From assembly GCF_049243985.1 (NCBI RefSeq), contig NC_135384.1, positions 14,194,501 to 14,258,500 on the forward strand: a stretch of 64,000 nt of DNA. Direction: 5' to 3'. Positions 23,701-35,200 of the stretch are shown here, in pieces; position 1 is the stretch's first letter; each line of letters begins with the position of its first letter. A program made the position numbers and the translations under genes. The notes beneath the pieces were generated by a model that ran no database searches, was not told where the DNA came from, and saw only the letters and a list, made by a program, of their open reading frames with translations. The DNA comes from Paroedura picta. Its lineage: Eukaryota; Chordata; Lepidosauria; Squamata; Gekkonidae.

Positions 23701-26019
23701 GGCAGCCGTCTGAAAGCTTTGCCCATGAGGCTGGGAGTTCGATCCCAGCAGCCGGCTCAAGGTTGACTCAGCCTTCCATCCTTCCGAGGTCGGTAAAATG
23801 AGTACCCAGCTTGCTGCTGGGGGGTAAAATGGTAATGACTGGGGAAGGCACTGGCAAACCACCCCGTATTGAGTCTGCCATGAAAACGCTAGAGGGCGTC
23901 ACCCCAAGGGTCAGACATGACTCCGTGCTTGCACAGGGGATACCTTTACCTTTACCTTTTTATTCTCACTATCCCAATCATGATTTCATGGATTCTTATT
24001 AAAATAACTGTTTCCCTTCATAACTGTCCTTTTTTGGGGGGTGGGATGATGAATTGTCGTGAATTGGGAAACCATTTTAATTCATCGCAGCTTTTATTGA
24101 GCTAAATTATCACCAACATCTTAACTATTTCATAATGAGATTTCAGAAAATGCATGTTTGATACCTAGCAAAACCTTAAATTTTCTAGCTGTGATCATGG
24201 CAATTACTCATGATGTTCTTCTGCTATGCCCTGTGAAATACTGTTTCTATGCTTATTGACAGGTACCTCCTCTTTCTGTGTGTAATGACAACTGTAATCC
24301 CAGCTATTACAGGAAAAAGAAGGAGGGAGAGAAATTCTGCTGCTATGATTGTGCTCCATGTCCAGAAGAGATGATTTCTGACCAGTTAGGTATGACAATG
24401 AATGTATCAAGGACCCAAATATTTCTAGTAACGTATCATTATAGTTACTGATAGGTCACAAAGGAACCTGATGTTATGGATTCTGCCCTCAGGTTGAGAT
24501 GTTAAACTCATCATTGTTTCTAGAAACAAGCTTTTTGCAAAGTATGCTACTTTAATGCTACTTTTAATGTTATGATCCAGACACAGCATTCCTCAGATAG
24601 GCCTTAGAAATCTGAGAGTGCCCTGGGTCTACTCACATAGCTAGACATCTCAGACAAATCCATAGCTTTAAGTGGATAGCTGTGTTAGTCTGAAGCTGCA
24701 TGACTAAATTTGAGTCCACTAGCACCTTTAAGACCAACAAAGATTTATTCAAGGCATGAGCTTTCATGTACCTGCACAAACACTTGAGGAAGTATGCATG
24801 CACATGAAAGCTCATGCCTTTAATAAATCTTTCTTGGTCTTAAAGGTGCCATTGGGCTCAGATTTTGAAATCCATAGCTTCTTATTTATTGGATATGTAT
24901 ATTTTAAAATAAACAGCAATGTATCAATCTATACCTTTTCAGAATAACCCACATGTTCATTTTTACTTGGAGATGATAAAACTTGAATTTATAATTGGAA
25001 GTTATAATTTGCTGTTCCAGAATTATGAAATTCCTTTGCCCAATGTTTAGGTCAAAGTCTTGAAAAAATGCTGTGGTTTCTCTTTTGCAGATATGGAGTC
25101 TTGTGTGAAATGTCCAGATGACAGTTTTGCAAACACCCACCAAACTCAATGTGTTCTTAAGGACATAAGCTTCCTCTCTTACGAAGAACCTTTAGGGATC
25201 TTATTGGTTGCATTGGTTATATCTTTCACTCTGCTCACAGCTTTGGTTCTTGGAACCTTCATAAAGCACAAGGACACTCCCATTGTCAAAGCCAACAACA
25301 GGAGCCTCACCTACATTCTTCTTGTTTCTCTTCTTCTCTGCTTCCTCTGTTCTTTGCTCTTCATTGGACAGCCTCAAAATATGACCTGTCTACTTCGACA
25401 GACTTTATTTGGCATCATATTCTGTGTGGCCCTTTCTAGTGTGCTGGCCAAAACCATCATTGTAGTTCTGGCCTTCATGGCTACCAAACCAGGATCTAGA
25501 TTAAGGAAACTGCTTGGAGAAAGAATGGCTTATTCAGTAGTGATTTCCTTTTCCTTGATTCAAGTGGTTGCTTGTATTTTCTGGCTAAGTGCTTCTCCTC
25601 CATTCCCTGATAAAAACATGCATTCATTGCCCAAGACAATTATACTGGAGTGCAATGAAGGGTCAGTTACCATGTTTTACTGTGTTCTGGGTTACATGGG
25701 CTTCCTGGCCATTGTCAGCTTCATGGTGGCTTTTCTTGCCAGGAAGCTACCAGACAGTTTCAATGAAGCCAAACTGATCACTTTCAGCATGCTAGTCTTC
25801 TGCAGTGTTTGGCTGTGCTTTGTTCCAACCTACTTGAGCACTAAGGGGAAATCCATGGTGGCTGTGGAGATCTTCTCCATTTTAGCCTCCAGTTTTTGTT
25901 TATTGGGCTGCATTTTTTTACCCAAATGCTACATCGTTATTCTAAGGCCTGAGATAAACAGGAAGGAGCAGTTTACACAAATCAAAAATAATAGGAAGAA
26001 ACATTTAAGCTTCACTTGA
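17797..26019 (+). CDS. Vomeronasal type-2 receptor, gene A (6 exons, about 892 aa)
   Basis: Class C GPCR of vomeronasal sensory neurons, presumed plasma-membrane receptor for peptide or other water-borne cues (family knowledge). Exons by splice sites: 17797-18056, 20372-20663, 21055-21906, 23327-23545, 24263-24389, 25091-26019. All have GT-AG ends and phases that join in frame. A hydrophobic signal segment (TLLLILLG) is followed by the [15 protein letters not shown] block. Exons 2-4 form the Venus-flytrap ligand domain (residues to about 541). Exon 5 is the cysteine-rich NCD3G linker ([14 protein letters not shown]). Exon 6 has the seven helices with [27 protein letters not shown] and [17 protein letters not shown]. 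Exon 4 is 9 bp shorter than in B, C and D. The start at 17,797 has a good Kozak context, but by alignment with gene B the ancestral start may be 17,842 or 17,848. No break seen; probably functional. Similar genes are usually labelled vomeronasal type-2 receptor 26-like. Confidence 0.92.
19186..19468 (-). mobile_element. Sauria-type SINE in intron 1 of gene A
   Basis: tRNA-derived head (GTGGCGCAGAGTGG A box, B box near GGGAGTTCAATCCC) and a tail ending in CAGGGGATACCTTTACC, related to Bov-B LINE 3' ends. It reads right to left here. Flanked by the 15-bp duplication TTCCACTTTCAGATA (19,171-19,185 and 19,469-19,483). Confidence 0.88.
20725..21008 (-). mobile_element. Sauria-type SINE in intron 2 of gene A
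   Basis: Same family as 19,186-19,468, minus orientation, with duplication ATTATCTTCTAG at 20,713-20,724 and 21,009-21,020. It ends only 46 bp before the exon 3 acceptor at 21,054/21,055. Open frames run from the neighbouring exons into it, which is incidental. Confidence 0.88.
22166..22447 (+). mobile_element. Sauria-type SINE in intron 3 of gene A
   Basis: Plus orientation, starting GAGCCTCTTGTGGCACAG and ending in CCTTT-rich tail. Flanked by TATTGTGACCACAA at 22,152-22,165 and 22,448-22,461. Confidence 0.88.
23015..23090 (+). mobile_element. hAT-like element fragment in intron 3 of gene A
   Basis: CTTTCTCAAC, a poly-T run and ACTATTGAGACCCCCTGAAAC match the left part of the element at 50,863-51,123 (CTTTTTCAAC, CATTGAGAACCCCC, GAAACATTC). 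The remainder is not recognisable. Confidence 0.5.
23675..23960 (+). mobile_element. Sauria-type SINE in intron 4 of gene A
   Basis: Well kept copy: A box TGGCGCAGAGTGG, B box GAGTTCGATCCC, then the Bov-B-like tail to CCTTTACCTTT. Duplication TATTCTCACTAT at 23,663-23,674 and 23,961-23,972. Probably the youngest of the four, as its B box is nearest to consensus. Confidence 0.9.
24708..24867. mobile_element. Fold-back (palindromic) DNA element in intron 5 of gene A
   Basis: Left arm CACCTTTAAGACCAACAAAG ... GGCATGAGCTTTCATGTACC and right arm in inverse order (CACATGAAAGCTCATGCC ... TTGGTCTTAAAGGTG) form a stem of about 70 bp with a short loop near 24,785. Both strands encode nearly the same short open frame, which confirms the palindrome. 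Related scraps lie at 26,860-26,940 and about 37,205-37,245. Class unknown; nonautonomous DNA transposon is the best guess. Confidence 0.6.
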
Positions 26020-26041
26020 TCTTTATGATTCTTTTGGTGAC

Positions 26042-26047
26042 AATAAA
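26042..26047 (+). terminator. Candidate poly(A) signal of gene A
   Basis: AATAAA 22 bp after the stop codon; the only match close by. Confidence 0.6.
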
Positions 26048-26259
26048 GATTTTCAAACTTGGTTGCTGTTACTGAGAACTTCTCAGGCTATGATATTAGA
26101 GAAGTATAGAAGTATAGGCATCTCAGAGTGGAATTATTATTCTCTTACTGAACCAGTTATCTGTCATGGAAAACTACAACCATTGATGGGACATGTTAAA
26201 CTTAACTTGTTGGAATATACAAGATCAACAGTATAAGAACAGTTATAACAGGGGGCATT

Positions 26260-26700
26260 AGAAGATAAGTGTATTTAGCATAGTTAGCTTAGGAACTTCC
26301 TGATGGTTTTCAAATATACTTCTCCTGGGTCTTGACTGACTAATTTGGAGACTTCCTGCTCCTTTGAGCATACTTTCTCCCTTCTTGCCTTCAGAATGAA
26401 CAGACAGAATGTCAAACACTTAGAGAGGTTGCTAGAACTTTCCCTCTCCATCTTTCTATTTTATTCTTTTAAACAACCTGGTGCTTTGCTACTCTTTGTT
26501 TATTCAAACTTTGCCAAGAGGGTTATGGGCTACATGTGTGAATTCAGGCTTCAAAATAGAGTTTTTGATTGGCAGAACAAACAGAAAATGTCAGTTTTCT
26601 GCAACACTCAACATAATTACCTGCTGAATAGTTTTACTTTAGGCAACTGTCTGATCTGGAAGGAGAGAATAAAGAGCCACCTGCTAGAGATGAGACTGTG
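26260..26700 (+). repeat. Interspersed repeat, possibly an old LTR fragment
   Basis: The run from TTAGCTTAGGAACTTCCTGATGG onwards is matched, with divergence, at about 33,690-33,960 (TTGGATTAGCAACTTCCTGATG, then shared CTCC and CTTTG blocks). Two copies in different gene neighbourhoods show it is repetitive. LTR origin is a guess; if so, it is an old broken remnant. A 118-codon open frame here has no recognisable domain. Confidence 0.4.
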
Positions 26701-27689
26701 ACAAGCTGTTAGAGACACCCCCTCCCCCAACCACAAGATGACCAGCAGGCAATACAAAGGTATTCAGAAGGCAAGAGAAGCCCTGGTCAAAGTACACAGT
26801 TACCTACTTGATCAATGAAAAAGGACAAGTACAGGAGAAACTCAGTGACCCCATTATAATCAACAAATTTTATTTCATGGTATAAGCATTCATGTATCTG
26901 AAGAAATATGCATGCACATGAAAGCTTATACCCAGAAACTCAGGCTGAATTCCTACATTGCCTAAAACACAAAGAAAAAAACAAAAGCAAGATGAACCAA
27001 TTTAGCATCTAAAATGCATTCTAGAAAACAAATATCTGTTTTAGCAAAAGGAATATGTGAATCTAAAAACCTCTCATTCAGAGGTCTCCTAACCTTGTTG
27101 AACATTGTGGAATTTGGAGAATAGGGTATTTAGAGTATACGGAATAGGTGCCACCACGTGGGGATAGAGGCCCATGACAGAATGCTTGGAGGTTCCAGTC
27201 TATACATCCTCTTATGACTGAAGTAGCTGTTCTTGAATGCATGCTCCCTGCAGATACAAACACAATGTATGCTAAGTAGGCTAAGTTCTTCTGAAGCCAC
27301 TTGTTGCTCCAATGAAGTGGAAGAAAGCTAGTACCGGTTATTCACTTTGATGAAGGAGACAATGGAATTCCATTGTTGTGTGACACTTCGGGGAGCACAG
27401 TTCTATCTGAAAAGATAATCAGTGTATTCAAAATTCATACAAAACTCATATAAAATCCAGCTGTCCAAATTCATCCTAAATTAGGAACACTGCAGTCTAA
27501 AAATAGGAGCATAAACTTAGCTTTTGGAAGACTGCATGTTTGCAGTTTCTTCTCCCCACCCCCCACCCTGAATTCCTTGGCCTAATACTTGTTTAGACCA
27601 TGTTCAATCTTTATTTATTAATTTTTCTTATAGTTGAATGTTTAAAGTCTGCTCTTTATAACCCCAGCATACTTAATTCCACTTTTTGT
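26701..27689. other. Intergenic spacer between genes A and B
   Basis: No supported gene. A scrap of the fold-back family lies at about 26,860-26,940 (GCATGCACATGAAAGCTTATA). Confidence 0.4.
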
Positions 27690-28510
27690 GGCATTTTGTG
27701 TGCTAAAAGTACAAAGTTGGCCTTACCATGACTGCTGGCTGCTCCACTGCAGCCACAGGGGGTGAGGAATGGAATAGAAAAGGTCTGCCAGGCTAAATAA
27801 GGGTCTAGTGTGAGGAGGGGGCAGGGACCTCAGTCCAGAAGACCCCATGCTGTGCAGGAGGGCTGACCGAAGCCTGCCCTATTTAAAAGACTGTATCTAA
27901 TGGTTGGCCTCTTCCTTGGTGGTCTGGTGTCCTAGGTCCTCTTGCAACCTCCCCATTTGCTTCAGTTCTGTTTTGGGTGGGCCTGCATCTTGGGGTCCTG
28001 GTTAATATTGGTTGATAATTTTACCCAAGTTGCTTTGTATCATCACAAATTGGCTTGGGGCATGGGCTGAGCTGTTTGGGGGGCAGTCTGATTCTGTGCA
28101 CTGGACATGCCTAGCAGAGGCTGTGTGGATGCTGAGCATGGCCTTCTTCACTGGGGTGGTCTGATGTGTTTACATTTCTGGGTGCCAGAGGGTTACCATT
28201 TAGAGGCTTCCATTTGCTTGTATCCATCATCTGCCACCCCCTGGGGTTGTTCCCAGCAGACCAGGAGCACCATGTGCTCCCTGCAGACTGAGTGAGTACA
28301 TCGGTTGTGTGGGTGGGCACTAGGAGTGGTGTTTCCTGGAGGTCTACTGACCGCTAGAGACCAGTTCCCCATGTGCTGTACCCTCCTCCTGATTGGGGTT
28401 ATAATAAAACTGTGGTCTGTGTCTGAGTACTCTTTATCAGTCTCCTGCATGCCCTCCTGCATTGCAAATCCCTTTAGCAGGAGATACTCTTCCATATTTG
28501 TTAGTGTCAG
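27690..28510 (+). repeat. GC-richer repeat, possible solo LTR remnant
   Basis: It ends with ATAATAAAACTGTGGTCTGTG, similar to AGTAATAAAGCTGTGGCC at about 52,185 and to the inverse at about 48,300 on the minus strand. These three look like members of one family with a poly(A)-type signal near one end. That suggests solo LTRs of an old LTR retrotransposon, now degraded. Ends not resolved. Confidence 0.35.
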
Positions 28511-28671
28511 CAGTTAAGTTACTCCCCATGGGGAAGTTGTTACATCTGGAAATAAGAGGTGGGGATGTATCTCACTGGACAGAGAGAGAACGTCTTCAGC
28601 TATATACATTTTACTAAGCTAACTTACTTTGGCCTAAGATCATATAACTAAATAAAGATACTCAGCTAACT

Positions 28672-28960
28672 TTGAAGCAGAAGTATTTTGTCATGTTTCA
28701 TGGTTCAGCAGAGGGTAATCCATTGGGAAGTGATGAACTTTGCTATTATGAAGATTATGGGTTACCTGCCTGCTACCCAAAGGATTTCCAGAGTCTACTA
28801 GCAATTCAATCCGCATTACATCGGAAGGCTTCCGTTTTAAAAATTGATATGTTGATTAGAACTCAGTCTAGAGATAGGGAGCTTGCTGACAGCCTTTGCA
28901 ACCATTACATTTTGTTTACACAGAAATCCAGACCTGTGAATAGCATGTTGTAGCTGCTCC
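28672..28960 (+). promoter_or_regulatory. Upstream block of gene B, conserved with gene C
   Basis: CAGAGG, TAATCCATTGGGAAGT and ACCCAAAGGATTT are shared in order and spacing with 39,957-40,110 upstream of gene C. The block sits about 540 bp before the start codon of B. In C the distance is about 710 bp, or about 490 once the SINE there is discounted. This may be shared promoter sequence or simply duplicated flank; no specific factor site is claimed. An open frame crossing it has no domain. Confidence 0.4.
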
Positions 28961-29252
28961 CCTGATTATATCTCCAGATGTAGCATTTTAAACTGAGAAG
29001 CTGAAATTAACCCCCCTAAAATATTTGCACCCCCACACACACTTTTATAGACGCACAGTAATTTACTCTGTTCATTTGAACAAACATTCTGTTTTGCATG
29101 CCTTCTAGTGTGAAAATTCCTTCTTAACTAGGCTTTTCTTCAGTAGACATCCAGAGTCACTGGACAGTCATAGAAGACTGAAGCCCAATGGAAGCTGTCC
29201 ATCTAAAGGGAACACTGGGATTTGTACCTGGAGGGAAATCAGAAAGATCAAG

Positions 29253-32200
29253 ATGCTACTAATCATCTTGTTTCTCATTATACTTCTGGGTCAGAGTGTC
29301 TGTACGACACATGCTATTATTTGCTGCATAAATGGGGATCCCTTTCCTATTTCTCATGAATTTTATCAGCCAGGCGATCTTCTCATTGGCCAGATAGTTG
29401 CTCACATTGTCTTAGTTTATGACTCCCCCTCTTTTCTTCACCTGCCCACATGGATGTTGAGTAAGGAGCCTCTGTAAGAAATACTTTTGACTTTCTCTCA
29501 CATCACAGAAGACTTTGGTGTCAATCACATCTTTTGCTTTGCATTCATTATTGTATTTGTTAGACAAACAACATCCCAACATAACTGGAGAGAGTGAGGT
29601 GGCTGCAGGGGAATAGAGAGCTGAAGCCATAATCCTCTAGCTGGGGACATTATACCAACTGGGAGGTGGTCTAAATTTCAAGTTAGGAGGACTTGGAGAA
29701 GGGATGGAAGGTATCACCGGGTAGTTACTTAGGACAATTATGGAACTTGCAAACTCCTGACAGAAGGAGCACTGGGTGTCCTCAGGACAGTGCAACTCAA
29801 CAGAGCAGAATAATAGGAGTCAAATATAGCAAGATATTCTCAATATACATTTTAAAGATGGAACCTTTTATTACATTGTGGAATATTTTCAAGCCAATGG
29901 AGGATGTCAGGGGGGTAATTTTGTTACATATTAAAATTAAATTATTTTTGTCGGATGTCGATAAAAGCTGGTTTTATGAAGGGTGATTTAAGTGTTTTAA
30001 ATGTTTTGGCTCTCATCAGTTGCAAGTCTGTGTTCTTGCAATTTTTTGTGTGCATATCTTTTTTGATATGGTTCTTTTAATAAAATAATATTAAAAGGTT
30101 ATGATTGGTTGTTTTGACACTGCAGATCCGTGGTAAAGAACTACCAATTACTTTTGGCCTTGGCATTTGCGATAAAAGAGATCAATGAGAATCCTGACAT
30201 TTTGCCAAATATCACTTTGGGGTTTCACATCATCAACAGCAACTATCTGGCACAGATCACGTATAAGGCCACTTTGAGCCTGCTTGCTACACCCCAGAGT
30301 TTTGTTCCCAATTTTAAGTGTGACATTAAGACAAATACAATGGCTGTCATTGGAGGACTTTTCCCTGAGACCACTCTCCATATAGCCACTTTCTTATCCA
30401 TCTACAACATTCCACAGGTAGACCATTCAAAACACTGTCAATGAGATTTCATGATGTTAACCCATAATAGATCATCTAGTCATAAGCCATGACAAAAATG
30501 CTTATATATTCTCTTTCAGCTTGTGTATGGATCATTTTTACCTGTTTCTATGAGATTTTACCCCTTTAACACTTAATTGAAATTTTTGCTCTAATGCATG
30601 CCAAAAATGAATCAAAACAACCATCTGTATTCTCTTCCAGCTCACATATGGATCATTTTTCCCAAGGCAAGAGGACAAAACACTGTTCTCTTCTTTGTAC
30701 CAAATGGTCCCAGATGAAGCACATCAGTACCTAGGAGTAATACGTTTACTTCACCATTTCCGATGGACATGGATTGGTCTCATTGCTGTTGACAATGACA
30801 ATGGGGACAGATTTTTACAGTCCATGGTTTCTTTGCTTTCACAAAATAAAATCTGTCCCTCTTTTATATTAAGAACACCAAAAAATACATACGAGGATGA
30901 ACTTATAATAACGCTTTATAGGTTTCAGGAACAATATCCTGTTCTTGTAGCGAGCAAAGCCACTGTATATGTTGTGTACGGAGAGCATCCAACACTGCAC
31001 ATTTTAAGAATCCTGTTATATGCATCAGAGAACCTGCCACTTGGAGGTAAAGTATGGATTGTTACATCTCACTGGGACTTTGAATCTCTGTCCGTACAAA
31101 AGTTCTGGGACATAGAAACTTTCCACGGTGCCATATCCTTTACAGTTCACTCCAGTCAGCCACCTGGATTCCAAAACTTCCTTCAGATCATAAGGCCTTT
31201 CTGGGCTCCAGGTGATGGCTTTATCCAGGAATTCTGGGAGCAAGCCTTCAGCTGTTCTTTGATGACTTCCAATCTGCTTGAGGAAAATGAGAGGCTGTGC
31301 ACAGGGGACGAGAAGTTGGAAAGCATTCCTGGAATTTTGTTTGAAATGAGTATGACTGGCCACAGCTACAATGTCTATAATGCTGCCTATGCTGTGGCAC
31401 ATGCTCTGAATGCTATTTACCTATCCAGAATCAAACACGGAAGACTGAGTGACGGAGGCAGGAAGGTGCTTCAAAAGTTGCATCCATGGCAGGTAATTCT
31501 GCATCTTTCACAAACCAGTAATTGATAGGCTAACACACATGAACACATAGAGAACCACCTTCTATTGAGCCAGAACACTGGTCTGTTAAGGTCCATGTTG
31601 TCTATTCCCTTTGCAATAGTTTTAAAATTCAGACTGAAATTGCAGTTGTCCCTATGTCATTGTTCTGAGTAAAACTGAGCTCTTTAGTGTACTATCTTAT
31701 AATGTTTACTGTTCCTTCTCTTCTGAATAAATATATGTCAATAGATTAAAATTAATCTGTATATCTGCAATGGCACAATACAATTGGTGACATCAAGAAG
31801 ACAGGCCCAATTTAATCCTTTGAATCATTTGCCCAGACTTTACTGATTGTTCTGATTCACTGAACATTATTATAATGCATGTGTAGTTAAAGAATGAAAA
31901 GTAATTATGGCTACCAATGGCAAGGTGGGATCTGGAGTTCTCCTGAAATTACAACACCAGACTACAGACATCAGCCTTCTAGGAGGCCAATGACAGGACA
32001 ATATGGTTGACAATATGGCATCTCTTCTCCACTGAGCTCCTTAGGTGTGTTAGGTGGTGTTCCTCAGGAATATGATTGGTTAGCTTTTCAGAGTAACGTT
32101 AACTAACACTAACAGAGAAATAGAAAAACATTAGGTTACACATTGTGAGGTTTGTAGTAAGCATGTGCAATCTGTTTCAGATAGTCTGAACAGCACCCAA

Positions 32201-35200
32201 ATCAGTGTTGATTTAGACACTTTTATGGACAAATCTTTTCTGAATCACACTTCCCGTGCAGTTAAACTGCCTGAATCAGCCATGGCCAAATTACCAAATC
32301 ACGATAAAGCTCCAGTTAGAACATGATTCAGCTACATTGTGTGACAAATATTTTTAAAGTTTAAAGTGACAATTTTTTAAAGTTTTTAAATATTTTTTCT
32401 TTTCTGTCTATTATTTGGTGAGGGGGGCTGGGGTGTTTGAGGTAGATGCACCAAACTTCCAATGTAGCTGTAGAAGTTTATCCCCAAAATTTCCCCTAGG
32501 TTTCCAGAAAGATTGGGCAAAGGGGTCCAATTCTACAGGCACCCAAAGGGGTGCCCCCATCTGACTTCCATTGTTTTCAATGGCGGAGGGTGGGGGGTAG
32601 GGAGAGACAAGAACACAAAATCTCTTTTCTCTCACCATTGGAAACAGTGGAGGTCGGATTAGACATTCTCTTTGGATACAGATAGAATGGGATCCCCTAG
32701 TCCAATCTCTGAAACTTGGGGGTTCTTTTGAGAAGATCCTGCAGCTATGCTGAAAATTTGGTGCCTCTATATAAAACCCCTGCCCCTCAGACCAGAGGAT
32801 AGACAGAAAGGTGAAATTTCTCATTGACTTTATTCATGCCTAAAGTTATTATGCCACTGAATTGATTTGGATTCAGACACATTGATTTGGTAGAAACTGA
32901 GCCAGGGAAGGTTACTTCAGATGATTTGGCTTCAAGCTCAGTGAATTTGGGTCAAATCCAAAATGGTCTCAATTTTATTTATTTTTTGCACATGTCTGGT
33001 TATTCTATAAGTTGGATCCAATGTGCTTTCATGCTTTGGTTCCTTCTGACCACACACACACACACACACAATCACTGCTGTAGAACATGAGATGTGTTTG
33101 TCCAAATCCCCTACTGTAGCAAGGAGGGGATATGGACAGGACTGTATAAAATCAAAACAAAAATAAAGGATAGATCAAACCCTCTTTGTGGTTTCCTAGA
33201 GACAAGGTGAGTTACAAAAGATGATTTAAAAACCGTATAAAGCGTTGATTTTCTAAGGTAGTACTGCTATATACAACATTTTCATTTCATTGTAACTTAC
33301 CCCTTTCTCCATCCCAGCTCCATCACTTCCTTAGAGGCATGTCCTTCAACAATAGTGCTGGAGATACAGTTCATTTTAATGAGAATGGAGAATTAGTGGA
33401 AGGTTTTGATGTTACAAACTGGATAACTTTCTCAAACGGATCTTTTATTAGAGGAAAAGTGGGAAGATTGGACCCTCATGCCTCTCAAGGTCAAGAGTTA
33501 ACCCTCAATGATAATCTAATTGTCTGGCACAGAAGCTTTAACCAGGTGAGTCACAAATATAGATTATTTCATCTATAAAATAAATTTGGAGGAAAATGAA
33601 TATTTTGGGAGGAATTTTTTGGAATATGCTAGATCTGTAGTGTGCGTGATTGAGAAGCATATGAAGAACATCCTTTGAGAGGTATCAGAGGATATGTATA
33701 GTTAGCGTAGTTGGATTAGCAACTTCCTGATGTTTTTCAAAGATTCCTCCTATGTCCTGAGTGGCTTAATTGAAGACTTTGACCACACTTTCTACTTCCC
33801 TTGCTCCAGAACATAAAGAAGACAACAGTTAGTTACATTAATAGAAATATTTCTCTCCTCTCTCACATACAAAGTTGTTTCTCTCTCCTAAATAAAACTA
33901 TTATACTTGTTTAAGCAGCTTGGTTGGCTTTCTTTGCATATTTAAACTCTCCCAAACAGAGTTAACACATTTCTAAAATGCACTTTATTATCTATTTAAT
34001 AAATCAATTTCTTTCTGATGAGTTTTGACTTTTTAAAATTAAAAAAAAATCAACATCTCGTTGTATTGCAGGGAAATGTTTACATTTCCTAGCTATTGAT
34101 CTCAGGAAAGCATTTTAATGTGTACAATGAATTAGTTTATAATCACATCTCATCTGATTTTCGACAATTACCATGCAAGACATAACAGACTGCTCCATGG
34201 AAGAGTACATTCCGAGCTCTCACAAATAATAATTCCATGCCAAAATCTACTTCCTCGATACCAGCCATTTTTAGTATACATTTTCTTCATGAGTTATCTG
34301 ACCTTTATGTTCATGGACAGGTTTTACCACTATCTGTATGCAGTGACAACTGTTATCCAGGATACAGCAAGACAAAGAAGGAAGGAGAGAAATTTTGCTG
34401 CTATGATTGCATTTCATGTCCAGAAGGAATGATCTCTGATCAAATGGGTAGGGTGTAAATAGTTATAGATTAGAAAACATCCATCCTTCATTTTTCAGAA
34501 ACCTATTAGGAGTCCCAAACTGCATGCCAAATCTTACACTTATTTCAGAACTTGACAAACAAAGTTTACAAGCCAGAGCTTGGCTTCAGTCCTTCAAATA
34601 TTGATTAAAAAACATTTCCATGCTCAACCAAGTAGTCTGCTGATTAACCTTTGAGTGAGCCTTATTCTCTTAACTGGTTAAGTAAAATGTTACAGAAACT
34701 TCAAATCATGGGTCTGGACATCTCAATCCTTAGCTTGCAAGAAGAAGGGGCTATACTAAAATGAATCTCAAAAAGATTAGAAGATCAGGATACTCAGTTA
34801 TTAGGTTCTTCTATTAACAGTGTATGTTATCCCAATTTTCTGGGATATTCCTATAATATACAAAGCCATGCTCTTGTATTTCCAGACTTTGGAAGGACAC
34901 CCATTAAAAAGAGCATTTCCATTATGTCACCTAAACCAGTGGTCCCCAACCTTTTTATCACCGGGGACCGGTCAATGCTTGACAATTTTACTGAGGCCCG
35001 GTGGGGGGGTAGTCTTTTGCTGAGGGACGTCGCTGCCGGTGCCTGATCCCCTGCTCCACTTGCTTTCCCGCTGGTGCCCCTGACTTCCTGTTGCCCACTG
35101 GGGGGCGCTGCCAGCAGTAGCTGTGCAGTGCCGCACCAAGGGGGAGCCCCAGCCATGGCGGCCGCTGGAGAGCACCAAAGGTGAGCCGGCGGCAGAGTGG

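Noticed and set aside
22166-23960. Real tRNA genes suggested by A and B boxes
   Set aside because: The boxes belong to SINE heads with Bov-B-like tails and target duplications; no complete tRNA cloverleaf.
26345-26701. 118-codon frame after gene A
   Set aside because: Lies in a repeat with a second copy at 33,690-33,960 where the frame is not kept.
28672-28953. 93-codon frame upstream of gene B as an extra V2R exon
   Set aside because: Does not match any V2R segment; the conserved words are shared with gene C, where the frame is not maintained.
32411-32824. 137-codon minus-strand frame in intron 3 of gene B
   Set aside because: No recognisable domain and it lies within sequence that looks like an interspersed repeat.
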